NCBI RefSeq assembly: GCF_030272615.1
Contig: NC_081410.1
Span: forward strand, 188,995,619-189,059,618
DNA: 64,000 nucleotides
Origin: Cryptomeria japonica
Lineage: Eukaryota > Streptophyta > Pinopsida > Cupressales > Cupressaceae
Direction: 5' to 3'
The notes below the pieces were generated by a model. The model saw only the letters and a program-made list of their open reading frames with translations, ran no database searches and was not told where the DNA came from. Of the stretch, positions 1 to 11,530 are shown piece by piece. The position numbers were made by a program, and so were the translations under genes. Every line of letters begins with the position of its first letter. Positions within the stretch are counted from its first letter, which is position 1.

Positions 1-1441
1 CATAAAAATTTGGGCAGCATTTCCCTAAAGCAACTCTCATTTTAAAAATTGAGACATACAAATTCATATTTAAACTAAAATCCAAAATTCAAGTTGGAGA
101 AGGGTTCTAAATCCATTTGCTATCCATTTGCAACAAGAATTACACAATTTCATAATGAATCAAGGGAAAAATCAAATAAAACTCACCTTCAAGTTGAAGA
201 ATTTCAAAATAAAACATGGAGACAAAGAATCTGAAAGAATTCATGAAAACCAAGTAGCAACAAGAGTTTTCCTGCTCGAATCCCACAAGCTCCTACCCAC
301 AAAATATCTCCAAGAAAATCCTTCCCAATCAAAATTTGAAAAATCCATTGTAGGGTTGGAATTCTCCAAAATTTGGAAAATAATACTAATTGTTCAAAAC
401 TGCATAACACATATTTGATTCCACCATATGGTAGTAAATAAATACTCTAATTTTGCTAGCTTAATAGAATTTGATTTATCAATTTATATAAACAATGGTC
501 TTATTTTATTTTTATTTATTTTTTAAACAATTACTCAAGTCAAATATAATTTAACTTTCACTAATAATTCAACATTCACTCTAACTTAGACAATTAAAAC
601 AATCAATTAATTAATTGACCACAAAAATGATTCTAATATAATTTATTCTTAATTCCCTTTAATCAACACAACACAGTAAATTCTCATTAACTACTCAAGA
701 AGATTAATTAAACATGCAAAAAGCATAACATGCAACACTCAACTGAAACCAAAATAGAACATGACACACAGACCAATGTCGAAAAAGTGGCCTACTTGGT
801 GAACCGACAAGGCAAACAAAAGACTGACGACACTCACAATTGAGCAAGGCTAGGGTTAATATTAGGATCTTAGAACTACCTCCTCCACTTCCATTACGTT
901 AATTAGGTACGCTCAAACTTATGGAGCCAAGTGGAGACGATACCTTGTACCTATAGGGTACTTGTACCTGCAATTTTTTGCATCAACAAACCACATATGC
1001 ATATATATACAAACACAGTAGACACACCGGTGAATGAGAATCGTGACGTTCCGTGTCTCACCGAAATGAGTGTCAAAAAATCATCTCCTTGCACCCCATA
1101 CACTTCCATACAACATGACAACATATACATGAAGCAACTTGCACACAAAGTAAATGTGTTAGTCCATCATTAGTAACGCCTAAATAAACTTAACATTTCC
1201 TCATTAATAAAATATGATGTAGAAGCAGAGTTAACAACTACTCATCAATAAGCAATAATGTATATTCAATATCTATTGCTTAATGAACTATAATTCATAA
1301 TCATATTCACCAAACACACTCCAAAGCATAATACCAAAATACACATCACAATCACAATAAATCAACCATCCACATAAGCCACTAAAAGTCAACCTTGGTC
1401 AAGGAGGCCAAAAAGTCTCTGAATAGGGTAGGGGTATTACA
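1..1441 (-). repeat. Long LTR, family 1 (end only; runs off the window start)
   Basis: The segment ends on the plus strand with GGGGTATTACA at 1431-1441, the same terminus type as the solo LTR ending at 21296 and the gypsy LTR ending at 52020. The phrase AATTTGGGCAGCAT near position 8 recurs at about 50764 in the gypsy LTR. The block around 906-970 (gctcaaacttatggagcc, then gtggagacgatacc and ttgtacct) recurs in diverged form near 21010, 43995 and 51580. Orientation is inferred from the copy at 46805-52020, whose integrase is on the minus strand. The sequence after 1441 is not a polypurine tract but decayed gag-like sequence, so this is probably a solo LTR inserted in a family-2 element. The other end and the target duplication lie outside the window. 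Confidence 0.7.
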
Positions 1442-1479
1442 CCTTAGATTTCACTCCTACCTTTTCTAGAAAGTCTAAG

Positions 1480-1962
1480 ATGCCTAAATTTCATATTCCA
1501 AATTTTTCTCTTAACACAAATCTTAAAATTGATTGGTCCTCTTTAAACTTCAATCCAATCCCCCCTAAGAGTGAGCCCTCTTTTGAACATAGAAATGGAT
1601 GCAATAGGCAAATGCTTGAATGTGAGTGACAAAGTCATGAGAAATCACACTTTCCTTTGTCAACATCTTCTTCTCCATTGTCTTGTAAATCCACACCTTC
1701 TCATTCTAATTTTGAGTTACAACAAGAAAATGTGTTGACCAATCTTCTAAATTCCAAATTAATATCTCCTCTTTGTCCTAAACGAAGAAGAAAACATAAA
1801 CAATAGTCTCAAACTTCTTCTTTTTGTAAATATCATCAAATCCATGGCTATTCTACTAATGAGTGTCAAGCTTTCAAAATACAAATACATTACATTGATT
1901 CAGGCATGTTAAAAATAACATCTGACAATGAATGGCATATTCATCATGATCATTTAAAATAA
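1480..1962 (+). pseudogene. Gag C-terminal remnant with C/H knuckle (family 2)
   Basis: An ATG at 1480 opens a frame that runs to about 1962 with two in-frame stops (near 1627 and 1804). About 115 residues in, the motif FCKYHQIHGYSTNEC is followed by AFKIQIHYID. The family-2 element at 53242-61113 has an equivalent FC-x-FHRQLGHDIEKC followed by FALKSKIQHLI at about 57402-57470. Motifs of this shape mark the gag-protease junction in Tat/Ogre-type plant gypsy elements. The frame is broken and not functional. The assignment to gag rests on motif similarity between the two copies and on memory of the family. Confidence 0.5.
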
Positions 1963-2139
1963 CATTCAAGTTCCTATGTGACATAGTTAGCCTACCTATT
2001 GGGGGTTCCTTGTCATTCATGGTGGTACAATTTCAAGTGCAATCATACTTAGTGAGCAACGTAATAGTCTATTTATTCTTGCCTCTATGCTTGGGGGGCA
2101 AGAATATTCCTTTCCTCTTTCTAAGGTTTCACTATTTTC

Positions 2140-2455
2140 TTTATGGAGTACATTATTCATAAACTTGATGTCCTTTCTTGTACAAAGTTTTCCTTCATGC
2201 GAGCACATGTCTGTTCCGTGAGTGGGATCTTATTCTTTCTTGAAATGATACTTCTATTATGAACAATCTCTCCTCAGAGAATTTTTTTGAATCTTCTTCT
2301 TTCTCTCTCTTTGCAAACTACCTCTTCTATTATGTTATTCATAACTTGATGTCCTTTCTTGAATGGAGTTATCCTTCATGTGAGCGCATGTTTTTTCCTT
2401 GGTTAGGATGTATTCCTTGCTTGAAACGGTACGCCTCTTATGAGTAGTCTCTCTC
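2140..2455. repeat. Diverged tandem duplication, period about 187 bp
   Basis: Two copies of a module occur: TTCATAA(A)CTTGATGTCCTTTCTTG, a GCGAGCACATG / GTGAGCGCATG block, a TCTTGAAA / CTTGAAAC block, then a TATGA motif and a CTCT-rich end. They lie at about 2145-2280 and 2333-2455. A (CT)n run follows at 2503-2520. The repeat is part of the non-coding internal region of the family-2 element and no function is evident. Confidence 0.55.
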
Positions 2456-3107
2456 TAGAATTTGTGTAATTCTTCTCATTGTCCTACACTTGGGGGGCAA
2501 TGACCTCTCTCTCTCTCTCTAAGGATCCACTCTTTCCTATATTGTGGATGGTGTGAGTCTTATTACTTGATGTCATTCCTTGTGTGGAATTGTTGTTGTT
2601 CAATCAAGGGTTCTCTCTTATACAAGAGGTGTAAGTCCTTGACTACAATCTCTTTCACACTTGGTAATGTACATCTATAATAAATTCACCCATCCCCTTT
2701 GGGATAAAAGAAAGACATCCTTCATCAAGAATCCCTTTCACCTAGCAATAGGAGGAAGGATTGAATTCTTGTTCTCTTCTGCGCTTCGTTCTAGAAGATG
2801 TTATATTTGTCTAAGACTATTCCTCTTGGAGGTAGATGTCTTTTGAGAAAATATCTCTTCTCCTCCAAGGATCTCCTTTACACTTACAACAATATATCTC
2901 TTTTCAACTATCTTATCCTTGCTTGAAGAGTATTCCCTCTCTTGCATAGATCTATTGCATTGTTGCATAATGGATATCTTCTTTATGTTGAAGGTAGGTA
3001 TCCTTGTTCTACTTTCCTTAAGATATCAACATTAAACTATGTTGACATATTAAGGGGGGACACCCATGCCGCTCCTTTTGTATTATATTTCTCTTGCACA
3101 TTGTATC

Positions 3108-3385
3108 CCTTATACAATGGGTCATTCTCAGAACCAGAGGGCAGCCTCTTAGAGCAAAGATGTCGCCAATTTTCCCTTATACAGTGAGTCATTCTCAAAA
3201 TGAGATGTCATCATTTTTCTTTTATAGAGTGGTTCATTCTTAGAACGAGATGTCGCCACTTTTCCCTTATACAGTGGGTCATTCTTAGAACGAGATGCCA
3301 CCACTTTTCTCTTATACAATGGGATATTCTCGGAACCAGAGGACAACCTCTTAGAGTGAGATGTCACCACTTTCTTGACATTTTC
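3108..3385. repeat. 45-bp tandem repeat, about five degenerate copies
   Basis: The unit is close to GATGTCGCCACTTTTCCCTT followed by ATACAGTGGGTCATTCT, TAGAACGA and the start of the next unit. Copies run from the CCTTATACAATGGGTCATTC at 3109 to the GATGTCACCACTTTC at about 3360. One unit carries an inserted GGACAACCTCTTAGAGTGA-like segment. Because 45 is a multiple of three, both strands stay open as 15-residue repeats, which produces spurious ORFs. It lies in the family-2 internal region. Confidence 0.75.
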
Positions 3386-4036
3386 ATTATACATCTTATA
3401 CATGTTGTAGAACACTCGGGCATAGACTCCTATGAGGTGCTTCAAACCTCACTGGCACACACATGCATGAGGTTGAGTGGTACTAACAGTGTTTTCACTC
3501 TTCTACCTTACATGGATCACCTAGACATAATCTAGGGGCTAGTTTTCCATGTCCTTTTTTCTCCATGGATCACCTAATTCTAGGGGCGAGATGTCCATGG
3601 TTCCTTTTGTTCACCTTTCTTCTCCTGGATCACCAAAGTGTGTATTCATGTTATCTCTCTTCTTCCTCTCATGAACTCATAGTTTTACTATTGATGGTTC
3701 ATGGATGATGTCAACTTTGCTCTTTTATGTGATTATTGGTGTTTATGTGATGGCATTTGTCTTTGTGTTTCAATTAGTTGTCGAGACATTTGAGTATCGA
3801 GGTCTCTTCAATTAGTTGATTTTTGGTCTTGTGTTTTGTTTTGTCATGTGTTGTTTTGTGCTTTGTCTTGTGTGCTCTTGCATATGTTTGAGTGAGTTAA
3901 GGTACTAAATTGGGGGCTTTGTTCCTCAAGATTAGTGATGTCTTATACTCCTTGTGGTATTTCTCTCATCTCTCTCTTTCTTCTACTTTATCGATAGCAT
4001 TGGTGTAAGCCATACTCTCGCTAAAGTGGAGCGAAA

Positions 4037-5209
4037 TGTAGCGTCATAAAATTGCAACCTTTGCAATTTTGACCACATTTTAGGCCCTCACCCTAGCAAT
4101 GACATTTACCTACCCAATTGAGACCCCTTTCTACCCTATTTCTTCAAATTTGCCTTTGTTTTAACCCTGGTATCATCTCGAGACCTTATCCAAGCCCCAA
4201 AATAGGGCAGGACAGGGGTGTGGTGCCCCTATCTCCCTCCCTTCTGTGACCCCAAAATGGGTCCATCCGACCCTTGGACCTAAATCTGCTTTCGGGAATT
4301 AAATTCCCCCTATGCCAGCCTTTGATTAGAGGATAATTAACCCTCCAAGGCAAGTATGAAAGGGGGATTAATTATCTCATTCGGGTAAGAAGGATGATAG
4401 AGGTGAAGAAGAAAGAGGTCTTCATTATCATCATCAAGCATTCAAGTGTTCAAGCATTCAAGCATCCATCAAGTCTTCTTCTTCATGTGTCTTCTTCATT
4501 CATCCATTGGAGAAACATTACAACATTCATTTCCAAGCATGTGTGTGTGTTAGGGTTTTTTCATGTTACATTCCATTTCATCCAACACTTGTGATTACAT
4601 TCAAAAAGGCAAAGTAGCCATCATCAACAAATTGCAGATCTACATGGTATACATTTCCATTATTTACATTTAAGCATTTGCAATTACTTTCTTTCAAGGT
4701 TGATTCCTCAACTGAGGTTTGACTAAGGCAAACCCCTATCACAAACCTTCTTCCCTTCTTTTTTGTGTGTAGGTTGCAGGTGCACAACTGTAATTGTAGA
4801 TTTAGGCTTCATTTGCAGAGATGGAAAAACCCTTTTCAACTTGCAGATTTTTCAGAAGACCAGGTGCAACTCCAACTCGGTCTCAACAACTTTTCTCCAA
4901 ATTTGCAGGGCAGGTTTGTATCAGTCTAAATACCTCAGATCCGAAGTTACAACACGATCCCAAATCAGTAGCTCCTTATTTCACCCATTTTGTCTTCATT
5001 TTCTGCATATGCAACAAGTCAACTGTTCTATTTACAAAAGAGGGTAAATTACATTCCAACTCTTGCAATCCACTTGGTATTTGCATCCCTATTTCCCTTG
5101 GAATTGGATCTAGTGGATTCAACCCCTCTTTTGAATGTAAAGTATCTCCCAAGTGAAAAATCATCCTAGTGATTTCCTTTCTCTCTCTCACGTGAATGAT
5201 TTGCAAACA
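4037..5209 (+). repeat. LTR of the family-2 element (3' LTR)
   Basis: The LTR starts TGTAGCGTCATAAAATTGCAACC, preceded by the purine tract described for the internal region. It aligns in order with the LTRs at 53242 and 59920: a GGGCAGGACAGGGG block (4206), a CATTCAAGC-rich block (4437-4480), a GAGGTTTGACTAAGGCAAACCCC block (about 4710), TTTTGTGTGTAGGTTGCAGGTGCACAACTG (about 4762-4790) and AAAAACCCTTTTCAACTTGCAGATTTTTC (about 4824). The right end is uncertain: a terminal CA falls at 5205-5206 or 5208-5209. A TTTGGTG directly after it resembles the primer-site region after the 54539 LTR end. Confidence 0.65.
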
Positions 5210-5216
5210 AATTTGG

Positions 5217-5774
5217 TGTTGGAGACATGTGAAAGTTATTTGTAAAGAGCTTTGATGATGATATCTTCAACGTGATAGTGTTTTGAGATAATGTTTAAAG
5301 TCAAATGTGTTTTCCATGATATTGGTTTTTTGGCATAGTGGTTCAAGGATAATTTCATGATCAGGAGATCTTGTTCATTTCAATACAACTATTTCTTTCT
5401 CTACCAGAAGACAGTGAGTATGTTGGCAACTTTTTCTATCTTGCCCTAAGACAATGTGTCTCGATCCTGCAAGTCATTTGTATCTTTCCCTAAGGTTGTG
5501 CGCCTTAGTTTTGCAAGTCCTCTCAGTAATAGTGACTTTTAGAGACAACATTGTAATAGATTGTATTCATACTATGTGTGATTCTCACCATGGTTTTTCC
5601 CTGCTTAGATTTACCACATAAATCTAGTTTTCATGTGTTTGTTGTGCTTTGTTCTTTCATGATGCATTACTATAGTAATTATTAGTTGTGGTTTGAAGTT
5701 TAAAATATTAGAAATTAAGTATTTTGAGATTCAGACTGATTCCCTCACCCCCTCCCTCCCCCCACTCTCAGTCA
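5217..5774 (+). repeat. Solo Copia-type LTR
   Basis: The segment starts TGTTGGAGACATGTG, a typical Ty1/copia LTR start, and ends with a C-rich stretch (CCCTCACCCCCTCCCTCC) and CACTCTCAGTCA. It also holds a TTTTTCCCTGCTTAGATTTACCACATAAATCT-like block of the kind common near the 3' ends of plant copia LTRs. Flanking 5-mers are TTTGG (5212-5216) and TGTGG (5775-5779), one mismatch, which fits an aged target duplication. No copia coding sequence adjoins it. Confidence 0.55.
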
Positions 5775-5779
5775 TGTGG

Positions 5780-7164
5780 TGTGTTAATAAAAAAATTGAT
5801 ACGTAGCTAATCATTGTTAATTGATGTTTTAATTTACCACATAAAGATAGGAAAAAATGGCATAATCATTGATAGGCTCATTATTTCTATGGGTACATTT
5901 ATTCAGATCAATTACAATTATTTTTGAAAATAATTAGCTAAGATTCTATCTTCATTAAAAAATCTAGGCAAACAACATTAACATAATGTAAGTGAACATT
6001 AGGACCTCCTTTTCCATGATATTATTTATATTTAGGTGCCACAAAACCACTAGGCATTAAATATGTGACAATCTCAAATGGAAGTGGTGCATAATACAAT
6101 TGATTATATGTAATTGAATCTTTTTTAGATATATCATCCCCTTTCTTCTAAAGTTGAGAAAATTCCACTACTAGAGTATCCTAGGTAGAGGTTGGAATAA
6201 TAATGGTATGAAAAAAAATAGGAAACAATGGATGAAGTATAAAGTGGATCAGTAATAAAGGGTGGTGGCATTACAATGGAAGAATGAGCTACACTAGAGG
6301 GAAAAATGGATCATAGGATAGTGAAGAGTGTTGTGAGAATCATAAGTTTAGGGTATGGCACTAGTAAGTATTGTAATATCAAGAATTTGATTTAGCTAAA
6401 ATACACTTGTTTTCTAATCAAGTGATTCCTATTGGAATTCCTCCTTTTTATTAACCAATTTTTTTCATCTACCTCTCTGTCATAATCATTATTTGGACTA
6501 TAGATTTTGAATATAAAATGCATACTTCGTAATCATTGCGGTCCTTAATTATTAAGCACTACTTAACATGAATAGAACAAATAAAACTTATATAATCTTG
6601 TGTCAAACTTGACGAAAATCTTGAATAAGTGATTACCCAAATATGTAGACGTATGATATTTAGAGTCGAAGTAATTATACAACACACTAGGCAAATCCAA
6701 CTCCGTCCCATGATGGAAGATTATTTATTTTACTCACACTGTTGTGCTTCACATGAATCTTTTTCCTTTTTTAATTGAATCAAAGCAGATTACAGAAGAA
6801 AAAAGCAGGAAAAAGGGCTGAGAGAAAGATGCCTATACTGAAAATTTACTCACTTGCCTGTGTGATTCACGTGACTCTATAAAGAAATGATTTCTCGTTG
6901 TAACTATTACACCCATCAATCTTAAAAAAATGAATAGGTATTTACTGACTAGCTTTAAAGTGCAGGAGTTTATGGTATATAAAACCACTCCCTGCTTTTG
7001 CTATCCTAAGGCACTCTACATATGTAAGTTCCTTTGGATTCAAATCTTTGCACCCACTTTCCAATACATAAATTCTTCACTGATGCCTAAGAATTTCTCT
7101 AATTTTATACAATAAATTTCATGTCTTATTGATGAATGTGAGGGGTGTAAGGAGATGAATATGA
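5780..7164. other. AT-rich spacer downstream of the pectin methylesterase gene
   Basis: No coding sequence, RNA gene or recognised repeat is seen. The gene ends at 7165 on the minus strand. Its 3' flank holds AATAAG on the minus strand (plus CTTATT at 7125-7130), a weak poly(A)-signal candidate about 35-40 bases past the stop codon. Confidence 0.4.
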
Positions 7165-9185
7165 TCAAAAGCGGATCCATTCACTTCCATCAACAAAGCT
7201 GAGATCAATGAAGGGCTTGGCTTCTTGGTCTGTTAGCTCCCTGCACCAGGTTACTCGGCCTTCATAATTGGATCCTGGTCCACTGCATTTGTATTGTCCA
7301 AAGAACACAGTTCTGCACACACTCAAAACATTTACAAAGTCATATAATTAATACAGGCTATGAGTAGTTGGCATGAGTTTTTCAACTCACAGTCCATGAT
7401 ATATTTATAAAAACACTTCTCAAAAAATTGTGTATATTTTTTTGTCAATGTTTCAGATTACATTCACCAATCTATCATTAATCCAAAACATATACAGTTT
7501 TTTCCAAAAATATTCTTTTAAATAGGCCATGAGTTGATTTTTAGAGGATTCACAAAAGATTATGATGAAAACTTACAGTTCTCTGTTGGGGTCTCCCCAA
7601 TTATACCAGCCCTTGGGGACAATAATGTTGTCCATGTAAGTATAGGCAAACACTACACGGGAGAATGTTCCCCAAGCCCTTCCAAGGTACAAGGCTCCTG
7701 ATCCAGTCACTTTGCAGTGCACAAAAGAGAAGCCTGTGTCATCCAGCAGGCTGTCTCTCTTTTGGGCTGCTACTGCTCCATAGCTAGTTGATATTGCATG
7801 CAGATGACACCCCTATGATAATAATAGTACAATAGAAGGTATGAGGTTTCAATCTGAGTGAGAGCTTCTGAATAAAACTGTTTAAAAAAAATTCTTCAAC
7901 GTTTTGAATCACATTCAATTGTACTTTTCTGATAATGAATCATTAAATATGATTCGAAATATGAAACAAAAATTCATACACAGTTTTATCCAAAAGCTAC
8001 TCAAATAATATAATACAATGCATAAGGCAAATAGCACTATAGACCAAATTTTCATAAACTTGTTAAACTTGGTATTGTTAATATCATACCTCATACATGG
8101 ACAGAGCATTTCCAAAGATAAAATCAACAGATCCCTCAATATAACAATCCTTGAAGTAATGCCTTCCTTGATGATCATATAGGGTGTCCTGTGCTCCCAA
8201 AAACTTGCAACCCAAAAATGCAGCAGTATCTCCTGATATTCTGAGGGCCACAGCCTGTTTTCCTACTGCTCCAGGTGCAGGCAATGGAGCTGTGTTCTGC
8301 AGGCTTGCAGACATTCCTAAATCAATTTAACTTGGGCATAACTCTACCTAATGAAAAAGCACAGCTAAATATCATACATTGTGAAAAATAATAGACAGAA
8401 CCTTGAAAGTAATGTTCTTTGCTATGAAGTATGGAGAATTCACTGCAAAAGTTGCAGAGTTTCTGGTACCATAGGGCTGCCCATTTGGGCCCTTAGTGTC
8501 TGCAGAGTCTCCCCATTGTATTACTGTTTTGTCTGCTCCTGTTCCTTCCAGTGTGATGAATGCTTGGGTTACAGGAATTTCAATTTTCTCCCTACACAAT
8601 ATGAGCATGAAGCTTAAAACTTGTTCCTCATGGCTACTCCATAGCAATAACAGTTTACAGCTTGTGAACCAATGCAAAGAGTTAACTAAAAGAAAATTTG
8701 TAGCTAATAACATCAGGATAGATAGTCAAAACAGGACAGATAAGTAGCACAAAACACCCAACAGGGCTTTACAAAAGAAAAATGAAAGAAACATACTTGT
8801 ATACCCCTGGATTGATCTTAATTACGACTCGAACAATGTTGATGAGGGGCAATGAAGACAAGGCTTTCTTCACACTAGTGAAATCCCCCACACCAGGAGT
8901 CTTATCCACTGTTATGTAAAATGAAGGGATGAGTTTGTTCTTGGCTGCTTTGAAAACAGAATGCCTGAGACTCCCCACCCACAACACCCATTTCATAAAT
9001 TGATGCTCAACCATTTCAGCCTCAGTGGCATTGCTGTTCACAGGGGGTGGAGGCAAAGCCCCATGGCTGGGAGCAACTCTTCTTCCCTTTGTATGAGCTT
9101 CAGAAAGCCCTATACAATTAAGCCCAATCACCATAACCACAATTAGAATACAAAAAGTCTGCTGCCACTCCTGCTTGGACTGCAT
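7165..9185 (-). CDS. Pectin methylesterase (pectinesterase), five exons, 389 aa
   Basis: Removes methyl esters from wall homogalacturonan. Exons on the minus strand, all with GT-AG introns: 9185-8797, 8591-8402, 8296-8090, 7812-7577 and 7312-7165, giving 1170 nt including the TGA. The start was chosen as the ATG at 9185, just ahead of a hydrophobic signal peptide (about residues 11-30); the upstream in-frame codon at 9248 is GTG. Family motifs are complete: GVYKEKIEIP (about 127), QAVALR (Q207), GAQDTL (Q229, D230), VDFIFGN (D251) and YLGRAWG (R307, W309); the C terminus is [11 protein letters not shown]. There is no N-terminal inhibitor (PMEI) domain, so it belongs to the shorter secreted class. 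Introns are only 105-277 bp. No stop, frameshift or damaged splice site is visible, unlike every other coding sequence here. A role in growth or pollen wall loosening cannot be told apart from sequence alone. Confidence 0.95.
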
Positions 9186-9350
9186 TGCACCAAACAAACT
9201 AGAAAAAAAGAAGCTAAATACACAGAGAGAACTGTACTGAATACCCACTCTCTGTTTTACCCCCTTTCACACAAATGCCACAATCCAGTGTGTTTGTGGT
9301 ACATGTGATTTGAGGGAAACAGAGATGTCTATACAGTGAGCAATGTGGAT

Positions 9351-9358
9351 GTTATATA
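9351..9358 (-). promoter_or_regulatory. Candidate TATA box of the pectin methylesterase gene
   Basis: The minus strand reads CATATATAAC here (plus GTTATATATG, 9351-9360). It lies about 166 bases upstream of the chosen start codon, which would give a 5' leader of roughly 135 bases. Many AT-rich stretches occur in the window, so only the position makes it worth listing. Confidence 0.35.
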
Positions 9359-9360
9359 TG

Positions 9361-9900
9361 TATCTGTTATGAAGCTCTACTTTTCTAGTACGATACTCCA
9401 TAAATCTCCCCTACCCATGAGCTCACAGAATATAAGAACTAGACAAATCACAGGCTGGGACGGATAATGGGATTTAAAATAGAAGAGAGAGAATCAGGCA
9501 ACAAGATACTACAACGCAGATGACACAACCTTTCAATGTACTTAGTTTTGTTTGTAATGAGTTTTGTTGCGTGACGAGAGGGAAATTTAAATGGGAGCTC
9601 GTGAGGGTGGTGGACAGTAAGCACTTCACGGGTCTCAACTGACATCACCTATCTCATGCTTTTGCATCCCGTGAACACTTTTGACCACCTTTTTGATAAA
9701 TGTATTAATTTGCTTCAATATTCTCCTGGTTCTTTGTGCATGCTTTGTTGTCCTGCCGTCCTCCTTCCATGTATTTTGTAGCACTAAGAGCCCTCCCAAA
9801 GAATTTCCATGGAAGAGAGGATCTCACTATTACAGTTTAAAAAAAAAATCACCTAGTGGTACCATGAGGGTTACAATTATGGGAAAGGTTAAAATTTTAG
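9361..9900. other. Spacer upstream of the pectin methylesterase gene
   Basis: Probable upstream promoter region of the minus-strand gene, up to the start of the minisatellite cluster. No other gene is recognised. A short plus-strand open frame at 9681 has a hydrophobic start but runs into the retroelement fragment at 9900 and shows no family motif. Confidence 0.3.
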
Positions 9901-10160
9901 TTATTCGTTTGAGGATCCGGTTTCATCATCTTAGATGTGAGATGGGCAGATAGATGTCTCCAAGTAAGAATGGAAAGAACAAAATAGCATTTTCTGCAAC
10001 AAAAGAGTGGTTGAAGTTGAATGCCATTCATCCTAGATTGTGCAGCTTATGAAAGTATTCGTACTCAGTTTGAAAACATTTCACAGTGGGTAGTTCGAAT
10101 GACATTTTTGAAGAGACAAGGGTTCACAAAATCACACCTTTCTTAATCAAGATACATAAT
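9898..10160 (+). pseudogene. Fragment of a retroelement-like zinc-finger coding sequence
   Basis: One frame reads IRLRIRFHHLRCEMGR up to a TAG at about 9952 (probably a former Trp). After a frame change the next segment reads IFCNKRVVEVECHFILDCAAYESIR (split here: IFCNKRVVEVECHF, then ILDCAAYESIR), giving a C-x2-C/H-x5-C type finger. This order (basic LRxGxHxLxxExGRW, then a CxxC...HxxxxC finger) is common after reverse transcriptase domains of non-LTR elements. Partial copies recur at about 10323-10420 and 11440-11540, and the tandem arrays that follow look like expansions of its 3' tail. No reverse transcriptase is seen upstream. Confidence 0.35.
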
Positions 10161-10469
10161 AGAAAAGCCGACATCAAAAGAAACTTAAAAATGGATTAAT
10201 ATTGGGTCTCTTAATCCCTTAGACCACTTGATCTTGTGAACGTTATTGAAATTCATTTATTTATTCATTGCAATGATGTTATAGTTGATCCCTTAGACCG
10301 CTTGATCTCATGACTGTCCTCAAGGAAGAATGGAAAGAACAAAATTAATTTTTTTTGCAACAAAGAAGTGGTTGAAACTAAACAACATTTCATCCTAGAT
10401 TGTGCAACTTATGAAGATATTTGAAGAGACAAGGCTTCACAAAATAGTAGGTTTCTTGATCACATCAAA

Positions 10470-11371
10470 AGAAACTTGAAAATGGATTAACATTGGGTTT
10501 CTTGATTTCTTAGACCACTTGATCTTGTGAATGATATTAAAATTCATAAAAGAAACTTGAAAATGAATTAATATGGGGTCTCTTATCTCTTAGACCGCTT
10601 GATCTTGTAAATGTTATTAAAATTCATGAAAGAGACTCGAAAATGGATTAACATTGGGTCTCTTGATCTCTTTGACCGCTTGATCTTGTGAACGTTATTA
10701 AAATTCATGAAAGAAACTTGAAAATGGATTAACATTGGATCTCTTGGTCTCTTGATCTCATAGAGCACTTGATCTTGTGAATATTATTGAAATTCATGAA
10801 AGAAACTTGAAAATAGATTAACATCAAGTCTCTTGATCTCTTGGACTGCTTGATTTTGTGAATGTTATTAGAATTCATGAAATAAACTTGAAATGGATTA
10901 ACATTGGGTCTCTTGATCTCTAGACTGCTTGATCTTGAGAGCGTTATTAGAATTCATGAAAGAAACTTGAAAACTGATTGCCATTGGGTCTCTTGATCTC
11001 TTGGACCGCTTGATTTTGTGAATGGTACTAAAATTTATAAAAGAAGCTTGAAAATTGACTAACATTGGGTCTCTTGCTCTCTTAAGACGCTTGATCTTGT
11101 GAATGTTATTAGAATTCATGAAAGAAACTTGAAAAATAGATTAACATTGGGTCTCTTAATCTATTAGACCACTTGATCTTGTAAACCTTATTAAAATTCA
11201 TGAAAGAATCTTGAAAATGGATTAAAATTGGATCTCTTGATCTCTTAGACCACTTGATCTTGTGAACATTGTTAAATTCATGAAAGAAACTTGAAAATGG
11301 ATTAACATTAGGCATGTCTCTTGATCTCTTAGACCGCATGTCTCTTGATCTCTTAGACCGTTTGATCTTAG
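10470..11371. repeat. 81-bp minisatellite, about 11 units
   Basis: The unit begins GAAAATGGATTAACATTGGG, continues TCTCTTGATCTCTTAGACCG, CTTGATCTTGTGAACGTTAT and TAAAATTCATGAAAGAAACT. Unit starts fall at about 10477, 10558, 10639, 10720, 10810, 10889, 10969, 11051, 11130, 11213 and 11293. A single diverged unit also lies at about 10184. Eighty-one is 27 codons, so the minus strand stays open over several units as repeats of RDPMLIHFQVSFMNF plus NNVHKIKRSKRS; this is an effect of the period and not evidence of a protein. Confidence 0.9.
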
Positions 11372-11530
11372 TTGTTCAACTGAGGATTGGGTCTTATCAT
11401 CTTAGATGTGAGATGGATAGGACAGTCCTCAACAAAGATTGGGAAGAATGAAATTACATTTTTTGCAACGAAGAAGTTTTTGAAACTGAAGGATACTTCA
11501 TCCTAGATTGTGCAACTTACGAAGATATCT

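Larger units (their letters stand above)
1442..4036 (+). mobile_element. 3' internal region of a decayed family-2 LTR retrotransposon
   Basis: The region starts with a gag-like coding remnant (about 1480-1960), continues through about 2 kb of non-coding sequence with two internal tandem repeats, and ends in a purine-rich stretch (CTAAAGTGGAGCGAAA, 4021-4036) directly before an LTR starting TGTAGCGTCATAAAATTGCA. The full family-2 element at 53242-61113 has the same end: GCTAAAGTGGGG before TGTAACGTCGTAAAATTGCA at 59920. No reverse transcriptase or integrase coding is visible. The 5' part is missing because a family-1 LTR occupies positions up to 1441. Confidence 0.6.

Noticed and set aside
3149-3535. 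Short repeat proteins on both strands
   Set aside because: Shadow of a 45-bp tandem repeat in the non-coding tail of an LTR element.
8084-8314. Separate small gene starting MSASLQ on the minus strand
   Set aside because: It is exon 3 of the pectin methylesterase read through flanking intron; the AG acceptor before AACACAGCT and the GT donor after GAG are clear.
10583-11339. Repeat-containing protein with 27-residue units on the minus strand
   Set aside because: The period of the minisatellite is 81 bp, so frames stay open by arithmetic; stops and indels break it at several units.
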